Shown here one piece after another: positions 7,825 to 17,026 of a DNA stretch of 64,000 bases. The position numbers and the translations under genes are program-made. Below the pieces are notes generated by a model, which searched no databases, was not told where the DNA came from, and worked only from the letters and a program-made list of their open reading frames with translations. Every line of letters begins with the position of its first letter. Position 1 is the stretch's first letter. This DNA is from Algoriphagus yeomjeoni (lineage in GTDB: Bacteria; Bacteroidota; Bacteroidia; Cytophagales; Cyclobacteriaceae), in assembly GCF_003259505.1 (NCBI RefSeq), contig NZ_QLLK01000008.1, positions 210,653 to 274,652 on the forward strand, given 5' to 3'.

Positions 7825-10800
7825 TTAGAAATCCAGCTGAACTCCCACCGCTATGCTTTTCCTGGGTTTAAACGTTCCAAAATCAGGATCCCAGTCTGTA
7901 TCCGTAGCTTTCCAGATCATGCCTAGATTATTCGCATATAAATAGAATTCAGCATTGTTGAACATCCCAGCCTTATTTGATGAGGAAGGGATTTTATAGC
8001 CGAGCCGTATATCCTGTAACCGGATATGATCCCCCTTTTCCACCAAGACCGAACTGCTTCTATAAAACTGATCTCGAAATGCATCCCTTTCCTCTGGCAT
8101 GGAAGGCACCTGTGTAATCAACTCATCCCCTGCTTCCTGCCAGCGAAGACTATAATCAGAATGACCGCCCCGACCCTGCAAAATAGATTCATATTGCACC
8201 GAAGATCTGCGGAAGAAATACCCGAAACGATAGGATATATTGGCTGAAAGAGTGAAACCCTGAAAGCTGAGGGTATTTCTGAAAGAGCCAAACACAGTAG
8301 GACGTGCAGGACCGTGATAAACCAGCGATTCCAGGGTAGCTTCATTAATAATCTCCCGGTATTCTTCACTCGCCTCTCCATCCAGCAAGCCTACAGGATC
8401 TCCTGTTTCAGGATTCAAACCTTCCCAAGGCAAGGAATAAACCCCAAAAAGCGGTCTTCCTTCGATTGGAAAATAGGCTCCTCCCAACCCGTTTATACCA
8501 TAGTTCAGGAGGTTACTCACATTGATCTCATCTTCGTAGGAAGTGACTTTTTCCTTAATTCCACTAAGTAATAGTACCGAAGACCAGGTAAATTTCCCTT
8601 TCAGATTGACCGTTTCCAGTGAGAGGTCAAAACCTTGGGTTTGCGTAGCGGCGTTATTCCCTGAAAAAGCCGTAATTCCCGTGGACGGAGCATAAGGAAC
8701 TGTTCCAATTAGATCCAATCCTTCTTTTTTATAGACTTCAAAAGTGCCCATAATCCTGCCTGATCTGTTTTCCCAGTCCAGACCCAGATTCAGGATCTTG
8801 ATGCGTTCCCATCGTAGGTTTTCATTGGGTGGATTTACGATGATGGAATACGGGATTTGTGTAATAGGATTAAATGTAGTGGAACGCGCTGTGGTAAAGG
8901 CGGTCAGGCTGCGGTCCACATTTCCATTGTATCCATAGGATGCCCGAAGCTTCATAAACGGCATCCAATTCCAGTGATAAAAGCCTTCCTCGCTCAACGT
9001 CCACCCCAAACCAGCAGACCAGAGCGGAACAGCTTTTTGATTGGCAGCAACGCCAAAGAGATTGGAAGCATCTTTTCTGGCGCTTAGAGTGAGCAGGTAT
9101 CGTTCTTGATACATTAGCGAAGCATTGGCAAAACCTGAATAGAATCGATCACGCATTAAGCTGATTCCATCTGTATTGGGAATACGTGCAGTAGCAAAAG
9201 AATTGGTAGACAAGGGGAACAAACTCACATAATCCACAACCTGTGTGGTAGCCAATTCAGGATTATACCCATAATATCTCCCTGAAAAGGCGTTGGACTC
9301 CAAGGCTTTTACTTCCGCTCCTGCCAGTACATTTAATTTCCACCCCTGTTCCCAATCTTTAGCATAATTGGCTTGCAGCCTACCTGAATGGGAATTAGCT
9401 CTCGAATTCGAGTAGTTATAAATACCTCCGTATGGTATTGCATAGGACAAAGCTCCCTCTTCTGCCATTTGTGTAAATTGATTAATCAGGTTTCGGGCAT
9501 CATAGCTATTGTCCTGATACTGACGTTCTGTAAGACCAGTATTTTGCCAATATTGATACAATGCCTGAACTGATAAACCTGGAAGCACTTCATAAGTCAA
9601 TCCCAAATTTACCCGCCAATCATCCCGAACTGAATTTGAATTTGATCTTCCTCTTTCTTCCAAGGGAACAAAAGACCAGTCCAAAAAGCCCAAAGTCTCC
9701 ATTTCCTCCTTAAAACTATTGCGATAATCCCGATTTAGTGGCAATGGAGTTCCTGAATCATCTGCCAGTCTAGCGTAGGGATAGGTTCCTGCATAACTGC
9801 TGAAAGTAATGTCATCTGCTGCCATATGGGCATCCGTAGACTTGCTTTTCACCCCATAAAAAGCTGTCTGTACCTTCAACTTATCCGAAAGAAATGAAAA
9901 ATCATTTTTGAGGGAAAGGGTAATCCGATTGGAAGCATCCCCACTGATTTCCGGTCGTATATCGTCGAAACCTAAAGAAATCCGGTAGGTATGGTAATTT
10001 CCTCCCCCAGCTATTCCCAGATTGTATTGCTGATTAAGTTGGGGACGATAAATATATTGTTTCAGCTCATTTCTGAGGTCATAACTTCGAAATGCTGCTA
10101 TCCTAGCATCCGCTTCCGATGCTGAGATCAAGCCATCCCTTTTTTCGATGAGTGTTTCCACCACCGGACTCAATACCTCATTTCCAAAATCTGATTCCAA
10201 GGCAGTATAAAAGCCCTGACCGAAGAGCATTTCTTCCACATCGATGTAATCATCAACTCCTAGATTTGGAGCAAGAAAAGGATCAGTTGGTTGTATCCAA
10301 TTGACATTACCTGTAAAACTGACACGGGTTGCTTGGTTGTTCTTTCCTGATTTGGTGGTAATGACGATCACCCCGTTTCCTGCACGAGCCCCCCAGATAG
10401 AGGCTGCAGCGGCATCCCGCAATACGGTAATACTGGATACGTCATTGGGATTGATATCCTCCAGATTCCCATCATATGGAAAATTATCTATAACAATCAA
10501 GGGCTGGGAAAACCTTCCCAAGGTACTTCTGCCTCGGATGGAAATGGGATCTCTCCCCACGTCACCTGTACGGTTTAGGATCAGACCAGAAGTAACATCT
10601 TCCATTCGGTCAATCAAGTTTGTACTTACCCTACGATCCACCAACTCTTCATTCAGGGAAACAAATGAACCTGAAGCCCTGCTTTTAGGAATCTCCTGAT
10701 AGCCAGTAGCCAATACTTCCACCCCTCCCAACTCAAAGTCCTCAGGCATCAGTAGGATAGTCAACTCTTCCGAAAGAGGAACTTCCACTTCGATTTCCCT

Positions 10801-11040
10801 GGCAGTATAACCCAGGTAACTGATCTGAAGCGTATAGGTTCCTGGGTCCAACTGAAAACGGAATACACCTTCCTCATTGGTAATTTTCCCAGTACCGCTT
10901 TCCATAACACGCACCGAAGCTCCTATCAACGCTTCCCTGCTAGTCTGATCCTGCACCCTTCCGACAACTTGCAGGTTCTGTCCACATAGTTCCAGTGAGG
11001 AACAGGCTAGAACAAAAATTAAAACAAGTAGATTTTTCAT
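7825..11040 (-). CDS. SusC/RagA family TonB-dependent outer-membrane transporter
   Basis: The 1071-residue protein has a signal peptide, a carboxypeptidase-regulatory-like domain (about 24-105; GRVQDQTSREALIGASVRV), then a plug with the SusC hallmark DPISIRGRSTLGRFSQPLIV and ITVLRDAAAASIWGARAGNG, and a large beta barrel ending in a terminal aromatic residue (VGVQLDF). It imports a ligand across the outer membrane using TonB. Its ATG overlaps the stop of the upstream TlpA-like gene as ATGA, so the two are translationally coupled. SusD follows after a 148-bp gap. Confidence 0.95.
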   Translation of the reverse strand: MKNLLVLIFVLACSSLELCGQNLQVVGRVQDQTSREALIGASVRVMESGTGKITNEEGVFRFQLDPGTYTLQISYLGYTAREIEVEVPLSEELTILLMPEDFELGGVEVLATGYQEIPKSRASGSFVSLNEELVDRRVSTNLIDRMEDVTSGLILNRTGDVGRDPISIRGRSTLGRFSQPLIVIDNFPYDGNLEDINPNDVSSITVLRDAAAASIWGARAGNGVIVITTKSGKNNQATRVSFTGNVNWIQPTDPFLAPNLGVDDYIDVEEMLFGQGFYTALESDFGNEVLSPVVETLIEKRDGLISASEADARIAAFRSYDLRNELKQYIYRPQLNQQYNLGIAGGGNYHTYRISLGFDDIRPEISGDASNRITLSLKNDFSFLSDKLKVQTAFYGVKSKSTDAHMAADDITFSSYAGTYPYARLADDSGTPLPLNRDYRNSFKEEMETLGFLDWSFVPLEERGRSNSNSVRDDWRVNLGLTYEVLPGLSVQALYQYWQNTGLTERQYQDNSYDARNLINQFTQMAEEGALSYAIPYGGIYNYSNSRANSHSGRLQANYAKDWEQGWKLNVLAGAEVKALESNAFSGRYYGYNPELATTQVVDYVSLFPLSTNSFATARIPNTDGISLMRDRFYSGFANASLMYQERYLLTLSARKDASNLFGVAANQKAVPLWSAGLGWTLSEEGFYHWNWMPFMKLRASYGYNGNVDRSLTAFTTARSTTFNPITQIPYSIIVNPPNENLRWERIKILNLGLDWENRSGRIMGTFEVYKKEGLDLIGTVPYAPSTGITAFSGNNAATQTQGFDLSLETVNLKGKFTWSSVLLLSGIKEKVTSYEDEINVSNLLNYGINGLGGAYFPIEGRPLFGVYSLPWEGLNPETGDPVGLLDGEASEEYREIINEATLESLVYHGPARPTVFGSFRNTLSFQGFTLSANISYRFGYFFRRSSVQYESILQGRGGHSDYSLRWQEAGDELITQVPSMPEERDAFRDQFYRSSSVLVEKGDHIRLQDIRLGYKIPSSSNKAGMFNNAEFYLYANNLGMIWKATDTDWDPDFGTFKPRKSIAVGVQLDF

Positions 11041-12422
11041 AAGGCTAGTAGTTTAGCTTCCCCTATTTTTTCCAAAACCAATACGTTGATCTCCACTTCC
11101 TTTTCCACCAGATCCAAACCCACCTGACGAAGCGCCTGCTTCAGGCTGGAAATACTGGATAGCTGTGCTTCCAGTTCCAGATCAATTGGGTAATCTATCC
11201 CGGTCAGATTGACGATAGGGAATTCTGAGCGTTGGTAGAAGTAAACATTCAGGTGATAGACAAAGCCCTGCAAAGGATAATTTTGCATACTAAGCCCAAA
11301 GGCTCCGGCTTGATAGCTGCTTTCTACTTCCTGTGCTTTGGGGTAGCTAGCCCCTTCCTGCTGAATTATCGCGTACACCTTCCGTAGCTCCTTTTTGACT
11401 GTAGCGTTGATATGTGGGAAGTACCTGCTTAGATCTTCCCGCATCAGCGCATAGGGATTCTGAGAAGGAGGAGCGATCAACTCATAGCCAAAGACATGAT
11501 TGCCCTGTTCTTTCCAGTCCAGGTAATCCATTCCAGTCTTTTTGGTAAAGATTTCTTCGGCTTCAAATCCATTGGTCTGAATACGGTTTCTCCCATAATA
11601 ATCCACCAGATCCTTTTCCGAAAATGCCAACTGGTAATGCCTAATCAAGGGCATATTGACGATGCGGATATGGGAAAGGTCCTCGTATGCCTGAATGATA
11701 GAACCCGATACATCGGGGATATATCCTGTCAGCGCAGACTGAAACCAGATGTTTTTAGAAGGTACCTGGGGGCTTTCAGAAATCAGTTTGTCATACCTTC
11801 CCAGTAGTATTTTACGGTCCTCTTTGTAGCGGAAAACCGAAGCATCCCCTGTGAGCATTTTTTCCAGATTGGAACTAGTCAGATCCTCCAAACCTGTAAT
11901 TGCAATCACCCTCCCTTCTGGATCCACGATAACAAAATGAGGAATCGTGGAATGCGGAAACAGCTCTCGCATCTTACCTGCATGTAGCACTAGGGGTAAA
12001 TCAACCCCGACAAGAGATTCGTAACCGGCAAAAACCTCGGAAACCCGCTCTTCTTCAAAGATGGTCATAGGAATAATTGCAATCTGATCCCTAAACTCCT
12101 GACTCAGATTTGCCATCCTTGGCAATGAAGCAATACTTGCTGTGCAGGTAGGCGCCCAAAACTCCAGGATGAGGTATTTGCCGCGGTAATCGTCCAATCG
12201 GAGCTTATCCGAGTCAAACTTCAAGACCTCGGAGAATTCGATGCCCTTAGGAATCTGGTCTCCTATACTCAAGGTATCGGAGCGGGTCTCCCCGCCCCGA
12301 TGGACTCCGGCATAATAAACCAAATCCTGCCCTGGAGTAGGTGAATCAGCAACCTGTGCTGTGGTGGTGCTTATGGGTAGACATAGCAGTCCCATTAAGC
12401 ATATGAGTATGTGTTTTTTCAT
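11037..12422 (-). CDS. TlpA-like thioredoxin-fold protein with CxxS active site
   Basis: This 461-residue exported protein (signal peptide about 1-23) carries a redoxin/TlpA domain at about 52-190: GDQIPKGIEF, YLILEFWAPTCTASIASLP, and a cis-Pro loop TIPHFVIVDPEGRVIAITG. Where TlpA has WCxxC, this protein has C93-T-A-S96, so the resolving Cys is replaced by Ser. Such monothiol sites favour isomerase or mixed-disulfide chemistry over simple reduction. The C-terminal 260 residues are unassigned and may bind a partner. It is the first gene of the SusC/SusD unit, overlapping susC by 4 bp, which suggests that the imported ligand or the receptor involves thiol chemistry. Confidence 0.85.
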   Translation of the reverse strand: MKKHILICLMGLLCLPISTTTAQVADSPTPGQDLVYYAGVHRGGETRSDTLSIGDQIPKGIEFSEVLKFDSDKLRLDDYRGKYLILEFWAPTCTASIASLPRMANLSQEFRDQIAIIPMTIFEEERVSEVFAGYESLVGVDLPLVLHAGKMRELFPHSTIPHFVIVDPEGRVIAITGLEDLTSSNLEKMLTGDASVFRYKEDRKILLGRYDKLISESPQVPSKNIWFQSALTGYIPDVSGSIIQAYEDLSHIRIVNMPLIRHYQLAFSEKDLVDYYGRNRIQTNGFEAEEIFTKKTGMDYLDWKEQGNHVFGYELIAPPSQNPYALMREDLSRYFPHINATVKKELRKVYAIIQQEGASYPKAQEVESSYQAGAFGLSMQNYPLQGFVYHLNVYFYQRSEFPIVNLTGIDYPIDLELEAQLSSISSLKQALRQVGLDLVEKEVEINVLVLEKIGEAKLLAL

Positions 12423-12429
12423 GCTTTTA

Positions 12430-12960
12430 CGATTTTAAGCTGGAAGACGGAAGACCGAAGATGGAAGAAAGGTGTCCGGTGTCGGATGCCCGATGTCCGG
12501 CGTTGGAAGCAGGAAGTCGCAGTGAGCAGAAGTCAGAAAGCTAAAAGCTTAAGTAAGAAATCTAAAATCCTTACAACCGACCTTCAGGTCATTTCGAAGG
12601 AGTTCCAAATGAGAAATCTCTCAACTCTAACTTCTTGATTCTTGGCTCTTTGTACTTGGTACTCGGTACATTTTTCAAGACATACCTCTTCCATCCTGCC
12701 TTTCTCAGGCAACCAGCATTAATGAATAAGAAATAAACAGAAGTAATGGAGCTATTGACCTGCTGCAGCAGATGATCTCCATTTTGTCGTCACTGCGAGG
12801 AGGAACGACGAAGCAGTCTCAAAGTGTGAAGTACAAACCTTCATAAGATTGCTTCGGCAACCCCTCTCTTTTCATCTAGGGGCTTTTCTCGCAATGACGA
12901 AATAATCGTCACTCTCTGATCTGTAAGGATCGTTCCGCCAAACATACAAAGCCCAATCGG
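12430..12960. repeat. Intergenic repeat mosaic
   Basis: This stretch contains short degenerate tandem units near 12440-12500 (variants of GGAAGACCG and GTCCGGTGTC), a palindrome-rich piece near 12590-12630, and an approximately 120-bp inverted structure at about 12786-12906 whose ends read GTCACTGCGAGGAGG and TCGCAATGACG. Such non-coding mosaic units are scattered through many Bacteroidota genomes. The rest of the gap to 13517 shows no gene I can support: two reading frames near 13.0-13.4 kb lack family features. Confidence 0.5.
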
Positions 12961-13517
12961 AAGCAATCAGAGAGAAAAAGTGCCCTGATCCTCAAATAGG
13001 ATTCTTGGGCTTCAAAGGATACAGGCGATCTACCGCGGTGATGCCGAGTTCCTCTGGTAATAGATAATGTGTAATAGGTAGAGAACAAGATGACCCGCTT
13101 ACCAGCAGTGCATGCCCTTCCAGCCTCTGGATCCTACAGGCTACTGTCTGCAACAGAAAAGGAAGTAAATCAATCATGCTCGTTTCATTAGTAATGAAAA
13201 ATGGTAAAACGAGTCTTTTAGAAATGGACATCAAACACTTACAAAAAAGTAAGGGCAAGCAAAACTCCAAACTCTATTGCCACATGGCTCTGACAAGCCA
13301 CCCCTGCTTTCGCAAAGGTCCGAACAATATAAATAAGGAGAGAGCCCGCCCTATGCACAAATATAAGGCTAAGGCCCGTCTCACTTACCCTCGTTCGGAA
13401 AATTGTCAGATTTTGTGACGAGGCTCGTAAAACAGTACCGTTAAATACTATAGTTAATAAAAGGTTACTCCTTAATAATCAGATTTTAACATAATGCTAA
13501 TCTAATAAATTAATTCT

Positions 13518-13537
13518 TTTTACGCTACAGCGTAAAA
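13518..13537. promoter_or_regulatory. Palindromic operator upstream of the XRE-like gene
   Basis: TTTTACGCTACAGCGTAAAA is a 9-bp perfect inverted repeat around a 2-bp centre, 30 bp before the ATG of the small regulator-like gene. The symmetry, the AT-rich flanks and the position between promoter and start codon fit an autoregulatory operator. Confidence 0.55.
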
Positions 13538-13567
13538 GAAAAAATTTAAGATTTTTTTGATTGTGCT

Positions 13568-13924
13568 ATGGGAAAGGTCAATAAGCAGATTGTAAAAGGC
13601 AAAATTTCAATTATATTCTTGTCTAGAATTGCTGATTTGAACGATAGGAAAAAGGAGCTTCAGGAAGCAGGTGACCCCAAACCTATTGGTCTCATCTATA
13701 ACTTCTCAGAACTGGCTCTTGGAATAGAAATGAGAAATGCAACGATCACGGCAATAATGAGGTGTCAATCTCTTCCTCTTTTTACAACTATTCTAAAATG
13801 CCTTGACACTTTTGATATAGACTTAAAAACTTTTGGTAAGCTTTACCTAGAAATTCCTGATAATAAAGCTTTAGCCCATTGTCAAAAAATGGAAAAATTA
13901 TATCCAGGCAAAAAGACAAAATAA
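13568..13924 (+). CDS. Small XRE-like DNA-binding protein
   Basis: The 118-residue protein lacks signal and membrane segments. The middle part (FSELALGIEMRNATITAIMRCQSLPLFTTILKCLDTFDIDLKTF) follows the pattern of a Cro/CI helix-turn-helix, in which LA..LGI and TIT.I form the two helices, P..TI the next, and L..FDIDL..F the last. The basic N-terminus KVNKQIVKGKISI precedes it. A palindrome 30 bp upstream suggests negative autoregulation. It is a rightward gene standing alone at the left edge of the defence region, and it may be a controller protein for the neighbouring methylase operon. The assignment is by pattern only. Confidence 0.5.
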   Translation: MGKVNKQIVKGKISIIFLSRIADLNDRKKELQEAGDPKPIGLIYNFSELALGIEMRNATITAIMRCQSLPLFTTILKCLDTFDIDLKTFGKLYLEIPDNKALAHCQKMEKLYPGKKTK

Positions 13925-14232
13925 CTTTTTACTATTTTGTGTAAAACCCATTCTGCCATCAATAGGTAAACGATAGTGGTTCTGAATAATGGCTTGTGAT
14001 TACTGAGGAGAGAAAGAGGTGGTTTAACTAAACTTCCCTTCATGCTTAATTCTCAAAAAATTTGATTTTCTAAATACAAGAACTCGGAACTTTAACTCAA
14101 AGACGATATCCAGGATCCATCAGATGGTTTCCATTTTTTAATTTAAACAAATTGAACATCTATTTATAAAAAGAATATGAAATATAATTTTGATTTTCCA
14201 CCAAGGCCATAAGTATTCAAAAATTAGTTAAT

Positions 14233-15297
14233 TTAAATAATATTATTTGTACCTATGATCAAAAATTCACTATTAAATTGATTGCCCTTGTTTAAGGCAT
14301 AGCCATAGAGCCCCAAGTCTAAGGTATGCACCCTCCTGTCAGGCCTGCATAGCACCAAAAGATCATTAATGGATTGTACACTTGGAATGCCATTATTCCG
14401 GTAGGATATCACTATAATTGAGTCATTGTAGCGCCGTACAATTCTTTCAAGGTCGGCTAGAAATGTTGCTGATTTTTCAAAGTGATCGCTTTTATTAATT
14501 GTGATTTCTTTGTTATTCTTTGCGTGATTGATGTGATCAATTATTTTGTCATAATTTGCCAGGCCCTCCAAGAAATGATATTTAGCATGGTAGGTGGTAT
14601 GGTTGCGGCTTGAGCTGAAATATGGAGGATCGATATAAATCAAATCCGCAGTCTCCTGGCAATCTAAAGCATTGAAGTTAACCGCTAAGTTATCACGACC
14701 ATTGTCAAAAGTGAATTCATCCAATTCTTTAAGAAAGCGTTCAAATAGTTCCTCAAAAGATCGTTCCCAAGTTTTTTTATTTCCAAAGTTACCCCCATTA
14801 TAGTTTAGGCGCATGTTTAGGTTATTTCTATGGAAAAGATTATATGGCCTTTTTATAATACACGACTGAAATAAAATATAATAGGCACTTAACCTTTTAT
14901 TTTCATCCTTCAGCTCGTTGGCATTTTGAATAAAAATATCGATCTGTTCGTTTTCAGCATCCGTAAAGTAAATATTCCGGAAATTTTCCTGTATGATTTT
15001 TTTATATAAATAGTCGGGATTAGGCTGTAATAGCGCTAGAGCTTCTTCATAACTTAAATCGTTCGAGGTCTGTTGAATTAATTTTCTACCTATAGCAGTA
15101 TTGAAGCTAAAAATATCATTATAAATCACTTTCTTACCCATAACCTTCGCATAGTAAGAGAAGATGGCCGTGCCACCAAATAGATCTAAAACTGAATCAA
15201 AAGCAAGATCCAGATTTTCGATCTCACTCCAAATCCTTCCTACTAGTTTGCGCTTTGAACCATAATATCTAGTAACTGGTAGGTTTATTTCACGCAT
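14233..15297 (-). CDS. D12-class (Dam-like) N6-adenine DNA methyltransferase
   Basis: This 354-residue protein has the complete D12-class architecture: an N-terminal RYYGSKRKLV target-binding start (residues 10-19), the AdoMet-binding motif I DLFGGTAIFSYY (38-49), and catalytic motif IV DPPY at 223-226 (YIDPPYFSSS). It methylates the N6 of adenine in DNA. It is the last gene of a four-gene leftward operon; its ATG overlaps the end of the nuclease-like gene by 13 bp. This suggests that it protects host DNA from that nuclease. The recognition sequence cannot be deduced. Base composition across the operon is visibly more AT-rich than the SusC region. Confidence 0.88.
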   Translation of the reverse strand: MREINLPVTRYYGSKRKLVGRIWSEIENLDLAFDSVLDLFGGTAIFSYYAKVMGKKVIYNDIFSFNTAIGRKLIQQTSNDLSYEEALALLQPNPDYLYKKIIQENFRNIYFTDAENEQIDIFIQNANELKDENKRLSAYYILFQSCIIKRPYNLFHRNNLNMRLNYNGGNFGNKKTWERSFEELFERFLKELDEFTFDNGRDNLAVNFNALDCQETADLIYIDPPYFSSSRNHTTYHAKYHFLEGLANYDKIIDHINHAKNNKEITINKSDHFEKSATFLADLERIVRRYNDSIIVISYRNNGIPSVQSINDLLVLCRPDRRVHTLDLGLYGYALNKGNQFNSEFLIIGTNNII

Positions 15298-17024
15298 AAG
15301 GAAAGAAAAAGATTTTGAAGATTGTTATATTCAGGTTCTGCAATACACGTAATTTGTTTGCCTTCTTGATCAGGAACCGGAACAGTAAAAAAGTATGGCT
15401 TTGTATTTAAATTAGGCCGCGGAACATTATAGATCTCATCGGTATTTTTTCCATTATTTGTAATAAAATACTGGTATTCATCTACATTATTATCACTATA
15501 ACCGCCAATTAAGAAATATTCAATTTCGATGCTGTTATCGGTCATCGGTCGAAATTTTTTAATCATTTTGGATGTCTTTTTAAGAAAATCATCTATATAA
15601 AATTTAGATAGCTTCGTTTTCGTTTCGATATAATAAAACTTCTTTTCAGTTCGTACTAGAAAATCTATTTCACAGAACTGCTGTCCTTTTTCATACAACT
15701 TTTGATTGGCCAAAAAAGTATAATTGTTATTTTCCAACAATTTTTGAAACAGATCTTCAAAATATTTTTCTAAGAAGTAATAACAAATAGCTGGTTTTAA
15801 TGTATGAATAATTGTCTTCTTTATTTCATTCGGCGCATGACTGCGAAAGTGGTTAATTTTAGTTTCCCCATTATGGTTGAGCCAATGTAATAAATTATAG
15901 CTCTTTTCAGGTCTTTCATTGCTATAAACCCCCAGAGCCGTCTCATCTTGATAATTGGAAGACATCAAAAATGAATAATTAGTTAGAAAATCAAGCTTTT
16001 CAAGAATGACGACGTCATTAAAGAACTTGACAAACTTTTTATTAATCTTCTCTTTATCCTTTATATAAAAATTATTTTTTAAGTGAGAAAGGAGTTGATT
16101 CAACTCGGCATCTGTGGTCAATGCTTTGAATTCTTCCAACATTTGATCAGTTGCCGTTTTTAATGTGGTCGATTTTGTACAATAGCTATATTCGAATAAA
16201 GTCCAATAATAATTGTATAACTGTTCTGTTTTGATGTATTTGACCAAATCGACATTTGCGTAAGGTATTAAGATGCCTTTAATTACTAAGCCTATTATCC
16301 TGTCATTTTCAATGTCGGTCAAAACCGAATATTCAACATCCCCAGTCAAATCAACACCAAGAGTCAAATAGGCTGTATCGTTGATCCAGTAATTACCTCT
16401 GTCAACTATGTTATGATGAACTGAAGTCTCATTTATGATGGAAAGCTTAAGATAAGGCAGCAATGGTTGGCCTTCGAGCTTGGAAGCTTTAATAGTGTTC
16501 TTATAAAAAATATCATTTTCAAAAGTGTCAATCTTTTGCAGACTACGCTGGATTTTATCACTTTTAAGATTAGATATAAGCTTTTTAAGGATCTTAGCGC
16601 TTTTTAAGGCTGGAATAAGTCGATCTTTCGCTTTCTCGCCGATTCCCAGGAATGTGGTTGCTTCCTTGTCGACGAGTAATATGTCTGAGCCTTTAAGAGC
16701 TTTTAAAAACTCATTATCATAAAAAAGTGCTTTATTAAAATGATCAGCTATAATAGAAAAGAATTCCTGAATAGTGTAGCCTGTGGTTGTAACATCCTCT
16801 GTAGTTTGACCGGTTAAAGATTCTAATCTGATATTTGATATTTCCTTTATAAAACTCTCTGTAAAAAGATCAATGATGGTAAATCCTTTTTCTTTACTAT
16901 GAATCTCGATAATCTCTTCCAGTTGTTTTCCTATATCGTAGGAAATATCGCATATAGCCCCCACGATGTTATCAAGCTGAACCTCATAATTAGAAAGAAA
17001 AATATTGCTCGTATTATCAAACAT
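15285..17024 (-). CDS. PD-(D/E)XK nuclease-like protein of the methylase operon
   Basis: The 579-residue protein is unassigned over residues 1-410, which are rich in helices and beta segments and hold no recognised motif. Its C-terminal region has a PD-(D/E)XK-type core: an acidic helix (YFLEKYFEDLFQKLLE, about 416-431), then CEIDFLV with D454, then YYIETKTKLS with E467 and K469. This order is that of many restriction and repair nucleases. The gene starts 2 bp after the ATPase gene and overlaps the methylase gene. I infer that it is the cleavage subunit of a modification-linked defence system; cleavage is not proven. Confidence 0.65.
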   Translation of the reverse strand: MFDNTSNIFLSNYEVQLDNIVGAICDISYDIGKQLEEIIEIHSKEKGFTIIDLFTESFIKEISNIRLESLTGQTTEDVTTTGYTIQEFFSIIADHFNKALFYDNEFLKALKGSDILLVDKEATTFLGIGEKAKDRLIPALKSAKILKKLISNLKSDKIQRSLQKIDTFENDIFYKNTIKASKLEGQPLLPYLKLSIINETSVHHNIVDRGNYWINDTAYLTLGVDLTGDVEYSVLTDIENDRIIGLVIKGILIPYANVDLVKYIKTEQLYNYYWTLFEYSYCTKSTTLKTATDQMLEEFKALTTDAELNQLLSHLKNNFYIKDKEKINKKFVKFFNDVVILEKLDFLTNYSFLMSSNYQDETALGVYSNERPEKSYNLLHWLNHNGETKINHFRSHAPNEIKKTIIHTLKPAICYYFLEKYFEDLFQKLLENNNYTFLANQKLYEKGQQFCEIDFLVRTEKKFYYIETKTKLSKFYIDDFLKKTSKMIKKFRPMTDNSIEIEYFLIGGYSDNNVDEYQYFITNNGKNTDEIYNVPRPNLNTKPYFFTVPVPDQEGKQITCIAEPEYNNLQNLFLSLCVK

Positions 17025-17026
17025 GA

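Noticed and set aside
6297..11040. Polysaccharide utilisation locus
   Set aside because: SusC and SusD are present, but no glycoside hydrolase, lyase, sulfatase or carbohydrate sensor is adjacent; the neighbours are redox-type proteins.
12992..13270. Leftward reading frame of 92 codons in the repeat-rich spacer
   Set aside because: It has Cys- and Leu-rich content without a domain pattern, overlaps a competing rightward frame and lies next to repeat mosaic sequence.
13176..13418. Rightward reading frame of 80 codons
   Set aside because: Basic, low-information translation with no recognisable start context or family features.
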